NCBI RefSeq assembly: GCF_014288115.1
Contig: NZ_JACOOK010000001.1
Location: 620,001-684,000, forward strand
DNA from: Alistipes_A hominis
GTDB lineage: Bacteria; Bacteroidota; Bacteroidia; Bacteroidales; Rikenellaceae
DNA length: 64,000 nucleotides
Direction of reading: 5' to 3'
Below are positions 50,598 to 61,839 of this stretch, piece after piece. The position numbers and the translations under genes were made by a program. Positions within the stretch are counted from its first letter, which is position 1; every line of letters starts with the position of its first letter. Under the pieces are notes generated by a model. It did no database searches. It was not told the origin of the DNA and was given only the letters and a program-made list of their open reading frames with translations.

Positions 50598-51587
50598 ATG
50601 AAACGCCCTGAAACAAAACCGCCATCCGGTACCGGCAGCACCTATCCCTGGGGGGATGCGAGACGTTACAACAGCTATTCCGGATACTTCCGGCGGCTGT
50701 TCGGCACCCGCGTGCAAAAATTGTCGGTCAACGCCGGATTCTCCTGCCCGAACCGCGACGGCACGGTCTCGACCGGCGGATGCACGTTCTGCAACAACTC
50801 GGCTTTCTCTCCGTCCTATTGCACGCCGCAGAAAAACGTCCGGCAGCAGTTGGAAGAGGGAATCGAATTCCACCGCCGCCGCTACCGCACCGCGGAAAAA
50901 TACCTGGCCTACTTCCAGTCCTTTTCGAATACGTATGCGTCTCTGGAGAGGCTCGAAACCGTTTTTTCGCAGGCGTTCGAAGTGCCGCAGGTAGCCGGGA
51001 TCATCGTCGGCACGCGCCCGGACTGCATCGACGAACGCAAACTCGACTACTTCGCCCGGCTCGCCGAATCCCACTACGTCGTGATCGAATACGGCATCGA
51101 GTCGTGCTACGACCGCACGCTGCAGGCCATCAACCGCGGACACGACTTCGCCTGCGCGCAGCGGGCCGTGGAGGCGACGGCGGCGCGCGGCATCCATACC
51201 GGAGCGCATTTCATCCTCGGACTGCCCGGCGAAACCCGGGGGATGATGACCGAACAGACCGAACGGATCAACGCGCTGCCGCTCGACACCGTCAAATTCC
51301 ACCAGTTGCAGTTATTCAAAGAGACGCCGATGGCCGAGCAGTACGCACGGCACCCGGAGGATTTCCGCTTTTTCGGCAAAGAGGAGTATATCGACTTTTT
51401 CATCGGCATCCTCGAACGGCTGCGTCCCGACCTGGTCGTCGAACGTTTCGCCGGCGAGGCGCCGCCGCGCTTCCATGCAGGCCCGGCCTGGGGACTGATC
51501 CGTAATGAACAACTGTGGGCCGAACTGGAACGCCGCCTCGAGGAACGGGACAGTTGGCAGGGAAAATCGTACGCCAGAACGATCTAA
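50598..51587 (+). CDS. Radical SAM protein (TIGR01212/YhcC type)
   Basis: A 329-residue radical S-adenosylmethionine protein of the YhcC/TIGR01212 group. The three cluster Cys residues lie in SCPNRDGTVSTGGCTFCNN, with the longer first spacing (11 residues) typical of this group rather than CxxxCxxC. Other conserved blocks are AGIIVGTRPDCIDERKLDY, YGIESCYDRTLQAINRGHD and THTGAHFILGLPGE-like HTGAHFILGLPGETRGMM. The target is not settled; the family has been linked to tRNA or cofactor modification but I make no claim. I chose MKRPETKPP at 50598. The frame is open far upstream through the preceding gene, which is a shadow. Confidence 0.88.
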   Translation: MKRPETKPPSGTGSTYPWGDARRYNSYSGYFRRLFGTRVQKLSVNAGFSCPNRDGTVSTGGCTFCNNSAFSPSYCTPQKNVRQQLEEGIEFHRRRYRTAEKYLAYFQSFSNTYASLERLETVFSQAFEVPQVAGIIVGTRPDCIDERKLDYFARLAESHYVVIEYGIESCYDRTLQAINRGHDFACAQRAVEATAARGIHTGAHFILGLPGETRGMMTEQTERINALPLDTVKFHQLQLFKETPMAEQYARHPEDFRFFGKEEYIDFFIGILERLRPDLVVERFAGEAPPRFHAGPAWGLIRNEQLWAELERRLEERDSWQGKSYARTI

Positions 51588-51683
51588 TAATCAAACCGGC
51601 CGACCGCCGTTAAAAAAATCCGGAAAGTTGGAAGTTATCATTTTTTTTTATAATATTTGCAGTCCGACATCAACACTGCTGAT

Positions 51684-52577
51684 ATGACCATCATCCAACT
51701 GGAATACCTGCTGGCCGTAGCCAACTACGGCAGTTTCTCGCTGGCGGCCGAAAAATGTTTCGTGACGCAGCCTTCGCTGAGTATGCAGGTGAAAAACCTC
51801 GAGGAAGAACTGGGCGTCATCGTGCTCGACCGCAGCAAAAAACCGGTATTGCCGACGGACGCGGGCCTGGCGGTCATCCGCCAGGCAAAAGAGGCGGTAC
51901 AGGCTTTCGCCATGGTGCGGGAAGTCGTATCCGACCTGCAAAACGAAATTTCGGGAACGCTGCGGCTCGGGGTCATTCCGACGATCGCTCCTTATCTACT
52001 GCACCGTTTCATTCCGGATTTCGTCCGCAAATGCCCGAAGGTCGAACTGCAGATCCGGGAAATGATGACCGGCGACATCATCCGCGCGCTCGACCGCGAC
52101 ATGCTCGACGCCGCAATCATGGCCGGGGGCACTTCGCCCGAAGGCATCCGCGAAGAAGAACTTTTCAACGACCGTTTCTTCGCCTACGTGTCGACCGACC
52201 ACCCGCTCTGCCAGCGCAGCAACATCCGTATCGAAGATATCGACGTGCGCCATTTGCTGCTACTGTCGGAAGGGAACTGCCTGCGCGACCAGGTGATCGA
52301 ACTGTGCCAAGCCCAGAAAAACATCGCCCGGCAGTACTCTTTCGAAAGCGGATCGCTCGAAACCCTGATGCGGATCGTGGACAACACCCCGAACCTGATA
52401 ACGATCATTCCGGAAATGGTCGCCGACTACATCGACGAAAAACACCGTCCACAGGTCAAAACGCTGGCCAAAGGGGCCGCATCGCGCAAAATCACGATTG
52501 CGGTTCGCCGCACCTACGTCAAACGGTCGCTGATCGACGCGCTGAAAGAATCGGTCATGAACGTCGCGCGGAACTGA
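51684..52577 (+). CDS. oxyR: OxyR-type LysR transcriptional regulator
   Basis: A 297-residue LysR regulator matching OxyR, the peroxide sensor. The N-terminal winged helix-turn-helix (YGSFSLAAEKCFVTQPSLSM) is followed by the effector domain. SEGNCLRDQVIELC carries Cys199 and Cys208 in exactly the positions that form the peroxide-induced disulfide in E. coli OxyR. The start at 51684 follows family length; an in-frame ATG 27 nt earlier adds an unlikely tail. The upstream -7 (TAATATTTG, 51651-51659) has one extra base. No catalase, ahpC or dps gene is adjacent, so it would act elsewhere. Confidence 0.93.
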   Translation: MTIIQLEYLLAVANYGSFSLAAEKCFVTQPSLSMQVKNLEEELGVIVLDRSKKPVLPTDAGLAVIRQAKEAVQAFAMVREVVSDLQNEISGTLRLGVIPTIAPYLLHRFIPDFVRKCPKVELQIREMMTGDIIRALDRDMLDAAIMAGGTSPEGIREEELFNDRFFAYVSTDHPLCQRSNIRIEDIDVRHLLLLSEGNCLRDQVIELCQAQKNIARQYSFESGSLETLMRIVDNTPNLITIIPEMVADYIDEKHRPQVKTLAKGAASRKITIAVRRTYVKRSLIDALKESVMNVARN

Positions 52578-52689
52578 TCCGTTTTATCTTTTGCAGGATA
52601 TTTGCAGTTTTCCGGAAGGGCGCCTGAACGCCCCTCCGAAGTTATCCGTATAACTACGGGCAAAAAATTTTGAATTTATAACTTTTTCG

Positions 52690-52697
52690 TATCTTTA
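52690..52697 (+). promoter_or_regulatory. Possible rsfS promoter, -7 element
   Basis: TATCTTTA matches TAnnTTTG except at the last base. TTTG at 52669-52672 lies 17 nt upstream. The leader to the rsfS start is about 20 nt. Confidence 0.4.
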
Positions 52698-52722
52698 CCT
52701 CCTTAAAATGAAGTAAAAACCT

Positions 52723-53073
52723 ATGAGTAAACTGATCGATACAATCGCAGAGGCTATACAGGACAAAAAAGGAAAAAACATCATATCGCTGGATCTGAGC
52801 GGTTTCGACGGGGCTGTATGTCCCGCTTTCGTTATCTGCAACGCCGACTCGACTACGCAGGTCGAGGCCATCGCCCGGGGAATCGAAGAGAAAACGCTGG
52901 CCGATCTGGGCGAAAAAGTATGGCGCGTCGAAGGAATCACCAACAGCGTATGGGTCGTAATGGATTACGGGGACGTGCTGGTGCACATTTTTCAGACCGA
53001 GTTGCGCGATTTTTACAAACTCGAACAACTCTGGGCCGACGCTCCGGCGACCCGCTACGAATCCGAAGCGTAA
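52723..53073 (+). CDS. rsfS: Ribosome silencing factor RsfS
   Basis: A 116-residue RsfS (YbeB family), which binds ribosomal protein L14 and blocks subunit joining in slow growth. The core LDLSGFDGAVCPAFVICNAD and the RVEGITNSVWVVMDYGDVLV with the following HIFQTELRDFY block match the family. Length is normal. It lies 58 nt before ftsH on the same strand. The rsfS-ftsH-cdsA-psd order is a familiar Bacteroidota cluster, and I treat the four as one likely transcript. Confidence 0.95.
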   Translation: MSKLIDTIAEAIQDKKGKNIISLDLSGFDGAVCPAFVICNADSTTQVEAIARGIEEKTLADLGEKVWRVEGITNSVWVVMDYGDVLVHIFQTELRDFYKLEQLWADAPATRYESEA

Positions 53074-53131
53074 GACAATATCGCAACGGGCCGACCGTTG
53101 ATTTTTTGGATAAAAGCATCACATAACAAAC

Positions 53132-55076
<1,945 letters not shown>

Positions 55077-55096
<20 letters not shown>

Positions 55097-55916
55097 AACG
55101 CTGTATGTCCGGACGCTGAGCGGCATCGCGCTGCTGATTGTCGTACTGGGAACGGTGCTGTGGTCGCCGTACAGTATGCTTGCATTGGGCGTATTTCTCA
55201 CGGCCGGAATCATGCGTGAATTTTACCGAATCGGGCGGCTTACCGGCGCGCGGCCGCTCACGACATATCCGATCGTCGTCGGAGCGGCGATCGTCGTTCT
55301 CGCTTTCCTGATAAAAACGGGCACGCTTGCGCCGGTCTGCCTCGCAGCGGCGCTTCCGGCGGTCTTCGTCCTGTTCATCGCCGAACTCTATCGCAAACAG
55401 CCGTCGCCGTTGACGAACATCGCATGGGAAATCGCAGGGATCGTCTATGCGGCGGTACCGATGGCGCTGTTCGTGACCCTTCCGGTCGCCGTCCGCGGCG
55501 CAGCGATCGACTATTCGCCGGCCGTCCTGCTGAGCATCCTGTTTATCGTCTGGGCCAACGACGTGGGCGCTTACCTGTTCGGCGTGGCGTTCGGACGGCG
55601 CAAACTGTTCGAGCGCATCTCCCCGAACAAATCGTGGGAAGGATTCTTCGGCGGGGTAGCCTGCGCCGTGGGCGTGGGTATGCTGGTCGCGCTGTGGCAG
55701 GACGCTTCGGTTCCGGCATGGGCCGGGGCCGGGGGAATCGTCGCCGTTACCGGGGTTTTCGGCGACCTGGTCGAATCCATGTTCAAACGTTCGGTCGGAA
55801 TCAAAGACTCCGGGAACATTCTTCCGGGACACGGAGGCTTCCTGGATCGCTTCGACGCGCTGATTTTGGCATTGCCTTTTGTTTACACCTATTTTAGCAT
55901 TATATTTACGCTCTGA
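55077..55916 (+). CDS. cdsA: Phosphatidate cytidylyltransferase
   Basis: A 279-residue integral membrane enzyme that makes CDP-diacylglycerol from phosphatidate and CTP. It has about eight hydrophobic segments. The CDP-DAG synthase signature is in the last third as SVGIKDSGNILPGHGGFLDR, with the catalytic Asp pair. The ISPNKSWEGFFGG segment before it is also diagnostic. The start is a GTG at 55077 inside the ftsH 3' end; no in-frame ATG occurs before the first transmembrane helix, so this is the best choice. It is followed after 18 nt by psd, which uses the product of the same phospholipid pathway. Confidence 0.93.
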
Positions 55917-55934
55917 AACCCAATCTGAGATAGT

Positions 55935-56591
55935 ATGAAAATCCATAAGGAGGGAGCTCCGATCATCCTGTGCGCCGCGGCTCTGGCAATCGTTCTTGCC
56001 GTACTTTCTTTCTGGTTGTTGCCGACAGCGGCGGCATGGATCGTATCCGTGACGGCATGGATCGGCGTACTGTTCATCACCTCCTTTTTCCGAAGCCCGT
56101 CGCGGCCGCTGTTGCAGGACGACGGAGCCGTGTATTCGCCGGCGGACGGAACGATCGTCGCGCTCGAGGAGGTCGAAGAAAAGGAATATTTCAAGGACAA
56201 CCGGATCGTGGTATCGGTCTTCATGTCGATCTGGAACGTGCACATCAACTGGTTCCCGGTTTCGGGAACGGTCGATTACTTCCGGCACCACCACGGGCTG
56301 TTCCTGGTGGCGTGGCACCCGAAATCGTCGGAAGACAACGAACGGACGACGACGGTCGTGGACATGGGAGGACAAAAAATCATGTTCCGCCAGATCGCCG
56401 GTATGGTGGCCCGACGGATCGTCTCTTACGCCCGCGTAGGGCACCGCGTCGAACAAAATTCGCAGTGCGGATTCATCAAGTTCGGCTCGCGGGTCGATCT
56501 GTTTCTGCCGCTGGACGCCGACATCCGGGTCAAGCTCGGCGACAAGGTGGTCGGTACGCAAACGCTGATCGCGCGGCTGAAAAAGCAGTAG
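55935..56591 (+). CDS. psd: Phosphatidylserine decarboxylase, short form
   Basis: A 218-residue enzyme that makes phosphatidylethanolamine from phosphatidylserine. The N-terminal ~45 residues hold two hydrophobic segments. The conserved catalytic core follows, with VYSPADGTIVALEEVEEKEY, FMSIWNVHINWFPVSG, the His-rich YFRHHHG and the autocleavage site FGSRVD, where the Ser becomes the pyruvoyl group. The length matches the short (archaeal-type) PSD common in Bacteroidota. It is the last sure gene of the rsfS-ftsH-cdsA-psd cluster. Confidence 0.95.
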   Translation: MKIHKEGAPIILCAAALAIVLAVLSFWLLPTAAAWIVSVTAWIGVLFITSFFRSPSRPLLQDDGAVYSPADGTIVALEEVEEKEYFKDNRIVVSVFMSIWNVHINWFPVSGTVDYFRHHHGLFLVAWHPKSSEDNERTTTVVDMGGQKIMFRQIAGMVARRIVSYARVGHRVEQNSQCGFIKFGSRVDLFLPLDADIRVKLGDKVVGTQTLIARLKKQ

Positions 56592-56671
56592 TTTCGGCCG
56601 GGTTATGCCGGAATCCGCTCCCCCAAAAAAGAGATAAAGACATTCCTACTCTTGAGACCTAATTTATAAAG

Positions 56672-57775
56672 ATGTCTAAAATATACCGGTATATCGTTGC
56701 AGGGGTCATCACGGCAGTGGTTCTGTTCCTCGTGTGGTACTTCAGCAACGTAGTCGCGTATATCCTGACGGCGGCGGTGCTGGCGATGATCGGCAAGCCG
56801 CTGACCGACCTGCTCAGCAGGCTGCACATCGGCAAGACGCGGCGGCTGCGCGTTCCCCGCTGGCTGGCCGCCCTGTGCACGCTACTCATGATCTGGATCG
56901 TCATCGTCGGACTGTTCGGGCTGTTCGTCCCGATCGTTTTCCAGAAGATCAATGAATTTTCATCGCTCGACATCCCGCAGCTCATCGGCTATTTCCACGA
57001 GCCGCTGATGTCGCTCGAACACTTCATCAAACAAACGTTCGCCATCCGGGACGACGAATTCTCGATCATCCAGGCCATCACCGAGCAGATCAAGCCGCTG
57101 CTGAACATCAACCTGATCAACAACCTGCTCGCATCGATCGTCAACACGGTCGGCAACGCGGTCATCGCGGCCTTCTCGATCTCGTTCATCACTTTCTTTT
57201 TCCTGAAGGAAAGCAGTCTGTTTTACGACATGGTCATCATCATGTTCCCGAAAAAATACGAAGCGAACATTTCTCGGGCGCTCGACTCGGTAACCAACCT
57301 GTTGGTGCGCTACTTCACCGGAATCGTTACCGAATCGGCACTGATGACCGTGATCGTCTCGATCGGCCTGCTGATCTGGGGCCTTTCGCCGCACAACGCG
57401 TTGGTGATCGGGCTGATCGTCGGCGTGCTGAACGTGATCCCGTACGTCGGTCCCACGATCGGTATCGCGATCGGCATTTTCATCGGCGTTACCGGTATGC
57501 AAGGCGACGTCTCGACCGGCGGGATGGCGCTGCGGATCGCCGGGACGATCCTGTTCGCGCAGGGCGTGGACAACTTCGTCCTCCAGCCGGTACTCTATTC
57601 GAACCGGGCCAAAGCGCACCCGCTGGAGATCTTCCTGGTAATCCTGATCGCCGGATCGCTGGCCGGCGTGCTGGGTATGTTGCTGGCTATCCCGGCCTAC
57701 AATGTAATCCGCGTCTTCGCCAAGGAATTTTTCAACAATTTCCGCGTCGTCCAGAAACTTACCGAAAAAATCTGA
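56672..57775 (+). CDS. AI-2E family transporter-like membrane protein
   Basis: A 367-residue polytopic protein of the AI-2E exporter family (UPF0118), with about seven to eight transmembrane helices (for example WLAALCTLLMIWIVIVGLFG and the pair ISFITFFFLK and LLIWGLSPHNALVIGLIVGV). The central periplasmic loop is charged. The motif PYVGPTIGIAIG and the DNFVLQPVLYSNRAKAHPLE block are typical. Members were named after TqsA, but transport of autoinducer-2 is not shown for most, so the substrate is open. It lies 80 nt after psd with no promoter or strong hairpin seen between. Confidence 0.9.
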   Translation: MSKIYRYIVAGVITAVVLFLVWYFSNVVAYILTAAVLAMIGKPLTDLLSRLHIGKTRRLRVPRWLAALCTLLMIWIVIVGLFGLFVPIVFQKINEFSSLDIPQLIGYFHEPLMSLEHFIKQTFAIRDDEFSIIQAITEQIKPLLNINLINNLLASIVNTVGNAVIAAFSISFITFFFLKESSLFYDMVIIMFPKKYEANISRALDSVTNLLVRYFTGIVTESALMTVIVSIGLLIWGLSPHNALVIGLIVGVLNVIPYVGPTIGIAIGIFIGVTGMQGDVSTGGMALRIAGTILFAQGVDNFVLQPVLYSNRAKAHPLEIFLVILIAGSLAGVLGMLLAIPAYNVIRVFAKEFFNNFRVVQKLTEKI

Positions 57776-57796
57776 CGGATTCCGGACAAATTTTAT

Positions 57797-57804
57797 TAAA
57801 TTTG
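57797..57804 (+). promoter_or_regulatory. GH43-esterase operon promoter, -7 element
   Basis: TAAATTTG is a perfect TAnnTTTG. The start codon at 57866 is 61 nt downstream of the element. No -33 TTTG at normal spacing. Confidence 0.55.
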
Positions 57805-57865
57805 TTTGTCTTTTTTGCGGGCGGCCCGTAAAAAAGAAGTCGCTTTTCCCTAAAATTTTACGCTC

Positions 57866-59359
57866 ATGCGCAAACTGTTCCCGCTGCTCGTCCTGAGTCT
57901 GCTGCTGTCTTCGAACGCCGCCGTCGCCGAAAAAGCGGCCGAACGCGGCGTAAATTCCGAACGGCTGATGCTGGCGGGAGACCGCCCCGACCCTTCGATC
58001 ATCCGAGACGGAGATACCTATTATATGGTGCATTCTTCGTTCGAATACGCGCCGGGCCTGCTGATCTACCGATCGAAAGACCTGGTGCGCTGGGAACCGC
58101 TGGTCAATGCGTTGCACCGGTACGTGGGATCGGTATACGCCCCGGATATCGTCAAACACAACGGCCGGTGGTACATCTATTTTCCGGTGGTCACTCCGGC
58201 CCATACGACCAACATGGTCGTATGGGCCGACTCCCCGGAAGGGCCGTGGAGCGAACCGGTCGACTTGCAGATCGGCGGGATCGATCCGGGACACGCGGTC
58301 GATGCGGAGGGAAACCGCTACCTGCTGATGAGCAACGGCTACCTGGTTCCGCTGGCCGCCGACGGGCTTTCGGCGACCGGCCCCGCACGAAAAGTTTACG
58401 ACGGATGGGAATTTCCGAAGGAGTGGGACGTAGAAGGATTCTGCCTCGAAGGGCCCAAAATCCGAAAAATAGGAAAATACTACTATATGCTGACGGCCGA
58501 GGGAGGAACGGCCGGGCCGCCGACCAGCCACATGGTCGTCGTCGCGCGGGCCGAGCGCCTGACCGGCCCGTGGGAAAACAGCCCGTACAATCCGCTGGTA
58601 CATACCTACTCCCCGGACGAGCGCTGGTGTTCGAAAGGACACGGGACGCTGATCGACACCCCCGACGGACAGTGGTACGTCGTTTACCACGCCTATGAAC
58701 GGGGATTCTACACGTTGGGTAGGCAAACGCTGATCGAACCCGTCGCCATGACCGAAGACGGCTGGCCCGCCGCGGTTGCCCGTCCTGCGAAAAAACAGCC
58801 GGCGAAACAGGAAACCGCCGCTTCTTTCTCGGACGATTTCTCGACCGACCGGACCGGAACGCAATGGCAGTTCGCCGGGGAATACGACCCGCAGCGGGCG
58901 CGCCGAGAGAACCGTACCCTCGTGATGCAGGCCCGCGGAAACGACCCGTCCGACGCCTGTCCGATGCTGTTCGTTACCGGAGATCATGCCTATGAAATGG
59001 AGGTCGAAGCGCAATGCGCGCCGGAAGCAGTCGCCGGACTGGTGCTCTTTTACAATCCGAAACTTTATACCGGAATCGGCCTGGACAAAGGACGCCTGGC
59101 AATCCACGTGCTCGGCAGGGCCGAGTCGTTCGACGTGCAGCTTCCCCGGCACGTCTGGTTCCGGCTGCGGAACGACCGGCACGTCGTCTCGTTCTGGTAC
59201 AGTCCCGACGGACGGAATTGGACGAAGGCAGACAAAAGCTGCGAAACCTCGGGCTATCACCACAACATGGCCGGGGAGTTCCTGAGCCTGCGGCCGGGGA
59301 TCTACGCGGCGGGCTGCGGCGAAGTCGTTTTCAGGAATTTCAAGTACAAAACATTATAA
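57866..59359 (+). CDS. GH43 family secreted glycosidase
   Basis: A 497-residue exported enzyme of family GH43, five-bladed propellers that mostly act on beta-xylosides and alpha-L-arabinosides. A signal peptide (MRKLFPLLVLSLLLSSNAAVA) precedes the catalytic domain, which carries the three acidic residues in DRPDPSIIRDG (general base), GGIDPGHAVDAEGNRY (pKa modulator) and EGFCLEGPKIRKIG (general acid). From about residue 325 a C-terminal beta-sandwich (ASFSDDFSTDRTGTQWQFAG) of the xylosidase type likely shapes the active site. It is the first gene of an operon with the esterase gene 25 nt downstream. Confidence 0.92.
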   Translation: MRKLFPLLVLSLLLSSNAAVAEKAAERGVNSERLMLAGDRPDPSIIRDGDTYYMVHSSFEYAPGLLIYRSKDLVRWEPLVNALHRYVGSVYAPDIVKHNGRWYIYFPVVTPAHTTNMVVWADSPEGPWSEPVDLQIGGIDPGHAVDAEGNRYLLMSNGYLVPLAADGLSATGPARKVYDGWEFPKEWDVEGFCLEGPKIRKIGKYYYMLTAEGGTAGPPTSHMVVVARAERLTGPWENSPYNPLVHTYSPDERWCSKGHGTLIDTPDGQWYVVYHAYERGFYTLGRQTLIEPVAMTEDGWPAAVARPAKKQPAKQETAASFSDDFSTDRTGTQWQFAGEYDPQRARRENRTLVMQARGNDPSDACPMLFVTGDHAYEMEVEAQCAPEAVAGLVLFYNPKLYTGIGLDKGRLAIHVLGRAESFDVQLPRHVWFRLRNDRHVVSFWYSPDGRNWTKADKSCETSGYHHNMAGEFLSLRPGIYAAGCGEVVFRNFKYKTL

Positions 59360-59384
59360 AACAACCACAAACAAATCAAACGGA

Positions 59385-60812
59385 ATGAAAAAAATCCTCT
59401 TTCTGAGCTTGTCGTTGCTGACGGCCGCCGGGATGTCGGCCAAAGTGACGCTGCCGTCCGTACTGGGCAGCAACATGGTGCTGCAACAGCAGTGCAACGC
59501 CAATCTGTGGGGCAAAGCCGCCCCGTCGAAAAAAGTAACGGTCACCACTTCGTGGGACAACCGCAAATACACCGTCCAGGCTGCCGCCGACAGCACCTGG
59601 AAGACGGCGGTCGCCACGCCTGCCGCCGGAGGACCTTACTCGATCCGGATCAGCGACGGCGAAGCGATCGTACTCGACAACGTGATGATCGGCGAAGTCT
59701 GGATCTGCTCCGGGCAGTCGAACATGCAGATGCCGGTCATGGGCTTCCCCGGACAGCCGGTAGTCGGTTCGAACGAGGCGATTCTGAACGGGACGAACAG
59801 CGACATCCGGATGTTCGTAGTACGCCGCGAAGTGAGCGACCGGCCGCTGGACGATTGCAACACCGACACCGGATGGCAGGAAGCTACGACCGAAAGCGTC
59901 GCCGGATTCACCGCCGTCGGCTATTTCTTCGGCCTGAACCTATACAAAGTGCTCGGCATTCCGATCGGCCTGATCGAAACGGACTGGGGCGGAACCCGCA
60001 TCGAAACCTGGATGGACATGGAAACCGCCCAAAAAGTAGAACAAAACCAAGTTGAAAAAGACAAAAACCATCAGGCCCCGAATAAGACCGCACAACTGTA
60101 CAACGCGATGATCCATCCGTTGGTCAACTACACGGCCCAGGGATTCATCTGGTATCAGGGCGAATCGAACATCCACACCGGAAACGCGCACCTGTACAGC
60201 CAGTATATGCAGCAGCTCGTCTCGCTGTGGAGAAACGAGTGGGGCAACCAGCAGATGCCGTTCTACTACGTCCAGATCGCGCCGTTCGTTTACGAAGGCG
60301 ACGACAAAACCAGCGTACCGCTGATCGTCGAACAGCAGCTCGCCGCAATGGACAAAATCCCCTATTCGGGTATGGCCTCGACGACCGATATCGGCAGCGG
60401 CCCCTGCATTCACCCGTCTCAAAAAATCCCCGTAGGCGAACGTCTCGCCCTGCTGGCGCTGAGCAAAACCTATGGCAAGAAGGGCCTGATCTGCGAAAGC
60501 CCGCGCTTCGAATCGGTGCGTTTCGAAGACGGCAAGGCGATCGTGCGTTTCAAGACCGAAGGTACGCTGGGCCCGGATTATTCGGGACGGATCAAAGGCT
60601 TCGAGATCGCCGGAGCCGACAAGATTTTCGTTCCGGCACGGGCCGAATACATCGTCGGACAACCGGAGATCGCCGTCAGCTCGACGATTGTCGAGAATCC
60701 GGTCGCCGTGCGCTACGCGTTCCGCAACGTACCCGACCAGACGACACTGTACAATACCGGAGGACTGCCCGCGTTCCCGTTCCGCACGGACGACTGGAAC
60801 GATGCGCAGTAA
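59385..60812 (+). CDS. Sialate O-acetylesterase-like SGNH enzyme
   Basis: A 475-residue secreted esterase of the SASA/DUF303 type. A signal peptide (MKKILFLSLSLLTAAGMSA) is followed by an N-terminal beta domain (LPSVLGSNMVLQQQ) and the SGNH fold. Catalytic blocks are WICSGQSNMQMPV (Ser), GLIETDWGGTRIETWM, FIWYQGESN and the His in GPCIHPSQKIPVGERLALL. Despite the family name, many members remove acetyl groups from plant xylan or other glycans. Its partner is the GH43 gene just upstream, which suggests deacetylation and cleavage of a xylan-like substrate rather than sialic acid. Confidence 0.92.
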   Translation: MKKILFLSLSLLTAAGMSAKVTLPSVLGSNMVLQQQCNANLWGKAAPSKKVTVTTSWDNRKYTVQAAADSTWKTAVATPAAGGPYSIRISDGEAIVLDNVMIGEVWICSGQSNMQMPVMGFPGQPVVGSNEAILNGTNSDIRMFVVRREVSDRPLDDCNTDTGWQEATTESVAGFTAVGYFFGLNLYKVLGIPIGLIETDWGGTRIETWMDMETAQKVEQNQVEKDKNHQAPNKTAQLYNAMIHPLVNYTAQGFIWYQGESNIHTGNAHLYSQYMQQLVSLWRNEWGNQQMPFYYVQIAPFVYEGDDKTSVPLIVEQQLAAMDKIPYSGMASTTDIGSGPCIHPSQKIPVGERLALLALSKTYGKKGLICESPRFESVRFEDGKAIVRFKTEGTLGPDYSGRIKGFEIAGADKIFVPARAEYIVGQPEIAVSSTIVENPVAVRYAFRNVPDQTTLYNTGGLPAFPFRTDDWNDAQ

Positions 60813-60872
60813 AACGGCTGTTCCGCGCAGCCGGCAAGCGTAACCGGCCGGCCGACAGCAATAATAAAAATA

Positions 60873-60907
60873 AAAAAGTGCACCGTCCGAGGGACAGTGC
60901 ACTTTTT
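60873..60907. terminator. Bidirectional terminator
   Basis: AAAAAGTGCAC (60873-60883) pairs with GTGCACTTTTT (60897-60907); the inner GTCC/GGAC pairs extend it with one C-A mismatch. It lies between the esterase gene and the converging fabI gene and serves both. Confidence 0.88.
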
Positions 60908-60931
60908 ATTTACAGACTCCGGAAACGAATC

Positions 60932-61780
60932 TTACCGTTTCGAAATATCCTGGTATTCGACTTCGAGCCCTTTTTCGTACAGCGTCATCGCGCGGCGGCT
61001 CATACCCATGCTCGAGAATCCGCCGTCGTGGAACAGATTCTGCATGGTCACTTTACGCGTCAAGTCGGAAAAAAGCGTCAGCACATAGCCCGCGCAATCG
61101 TCGGCCGTCGCATTGCCCAGCGGAGAGTTCCGGTCGGCGTAATCCATCAGGTCGCCCATCCCCAGCACGCCCTTGCCGGCGGTCGTCGGCGTCGGCGACT
61201 GCGACACGGTATTGATCCGGACGAATTTTTCGCGGCCGTAGATGTACCCGAAACTGCGGGCGATCGACTCGAGCAGCGCCTTGGCGTCGGCCATGTCGTT
61301 ATAACCGTACAGCGTCCGCTGCGCGGCAATATACGACAGCGCCACGATCGAAGCCCAGTCGTTCAGCGCATCCTTTTTACGGGCTACCTGAATCACCTTA
61401 TGGAACGAAATTGCCGATATATCGAGCGTTTTGGTCAGAAAATCATAATCCAGATCGTCATAAGTGCGTCCTTTGCGGACGTTCGGGGACATCCCGATCG
61501 AATGCAGGATGAAATCGAACTTGCCGCCGAAATGCTCCATGGTCTTCTCGATCAGGTTCTCCAGATCGGGTACGCTGGTGGCGTCGGCCGGTACGACGAT
61601 GGCGCCGCACGCCTCGGCCAGTTGATTGATGGTTCCCATGCGGATCGACACGGGAGTATTGGTCAGCACGATCTCCGCTCCCTCTTCCACGGCTCGCTCG
61701 GCCACTTTCCACGCGATCGAGTCTTCGTTCAGGGCTCCGAAAATCAGCCCCTTCTTTCCTTTCAACAAATTATACGACAT
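60932..61780 (-). CDS. fabI: Enoyl-ACP reductase FabI
   Basis: A 282-residue NADH-dependent enoyl-acyl carrier protein reductase, the last step of each fatty acid elongation cycle. The Rossmann start LLKGKKGLIFGALNEDSIAW, the DFILHSIGMSP segment and the Tyr-x6-Lys pair in YNDMADAKALLES (Tyr and Lys in YNDMADAK) are the FabI features. The NTVSQSPTPTTAGKGV block and the C-terminal MTLYEKGLEVEYQDISK fit Bacteroidota FabI. It has a good promoter (61803-61810, with a -33 box). It converges with the esterase gene; the TonB-like gene lies upstream on the same strand. Confidence 0.95.
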   Translation of the reverse strand: MSYNLLKGKKGLIFGALNEDSIAWKVAERAVEEGAEIVLTNTPVSIRMGTINQLAEACGAIVVPADATSVPDLENLIEKTMEHFGGKFDFILHSIGMSPNVRKGRTYDDLDYDFLTKTLDISAISFHKVIQVARKKDALNDWASIVALSYIAAQRTLYGYNDMADAKALLESIARSFGYIYGREKFVRINTVSQSPTPTTAGKGVLGMGDLMDYADRNSPLGNATADDCAGYVLTLFSDLTRKVTMQNLFHDGGFSSMGMSRRAMTLYEKGLEVEYQDISKR

Positions 61781-61802
61781 CTTTATTCACTTTTGATCGG
61801 CG

Positions 61803-61832
61803 CAAAGGTAGTCAAATATGTCGAACTCCAAA
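61803..61832 (-). promoter_or_regulatory. fabI promoter
   Basis: On the minus strand TACCTTTG (61810-61803) is a perfect -7 element, and TTTG (61832-61829) lies 18 nt upstream as the -33 box. The leader is about 20 nt. The promoter lies between fabI and the TonB-like gene and reaches close to that gene's stop codon. Confidence 0.7.
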
Positions 61833-61839
61833 AAGGGGA

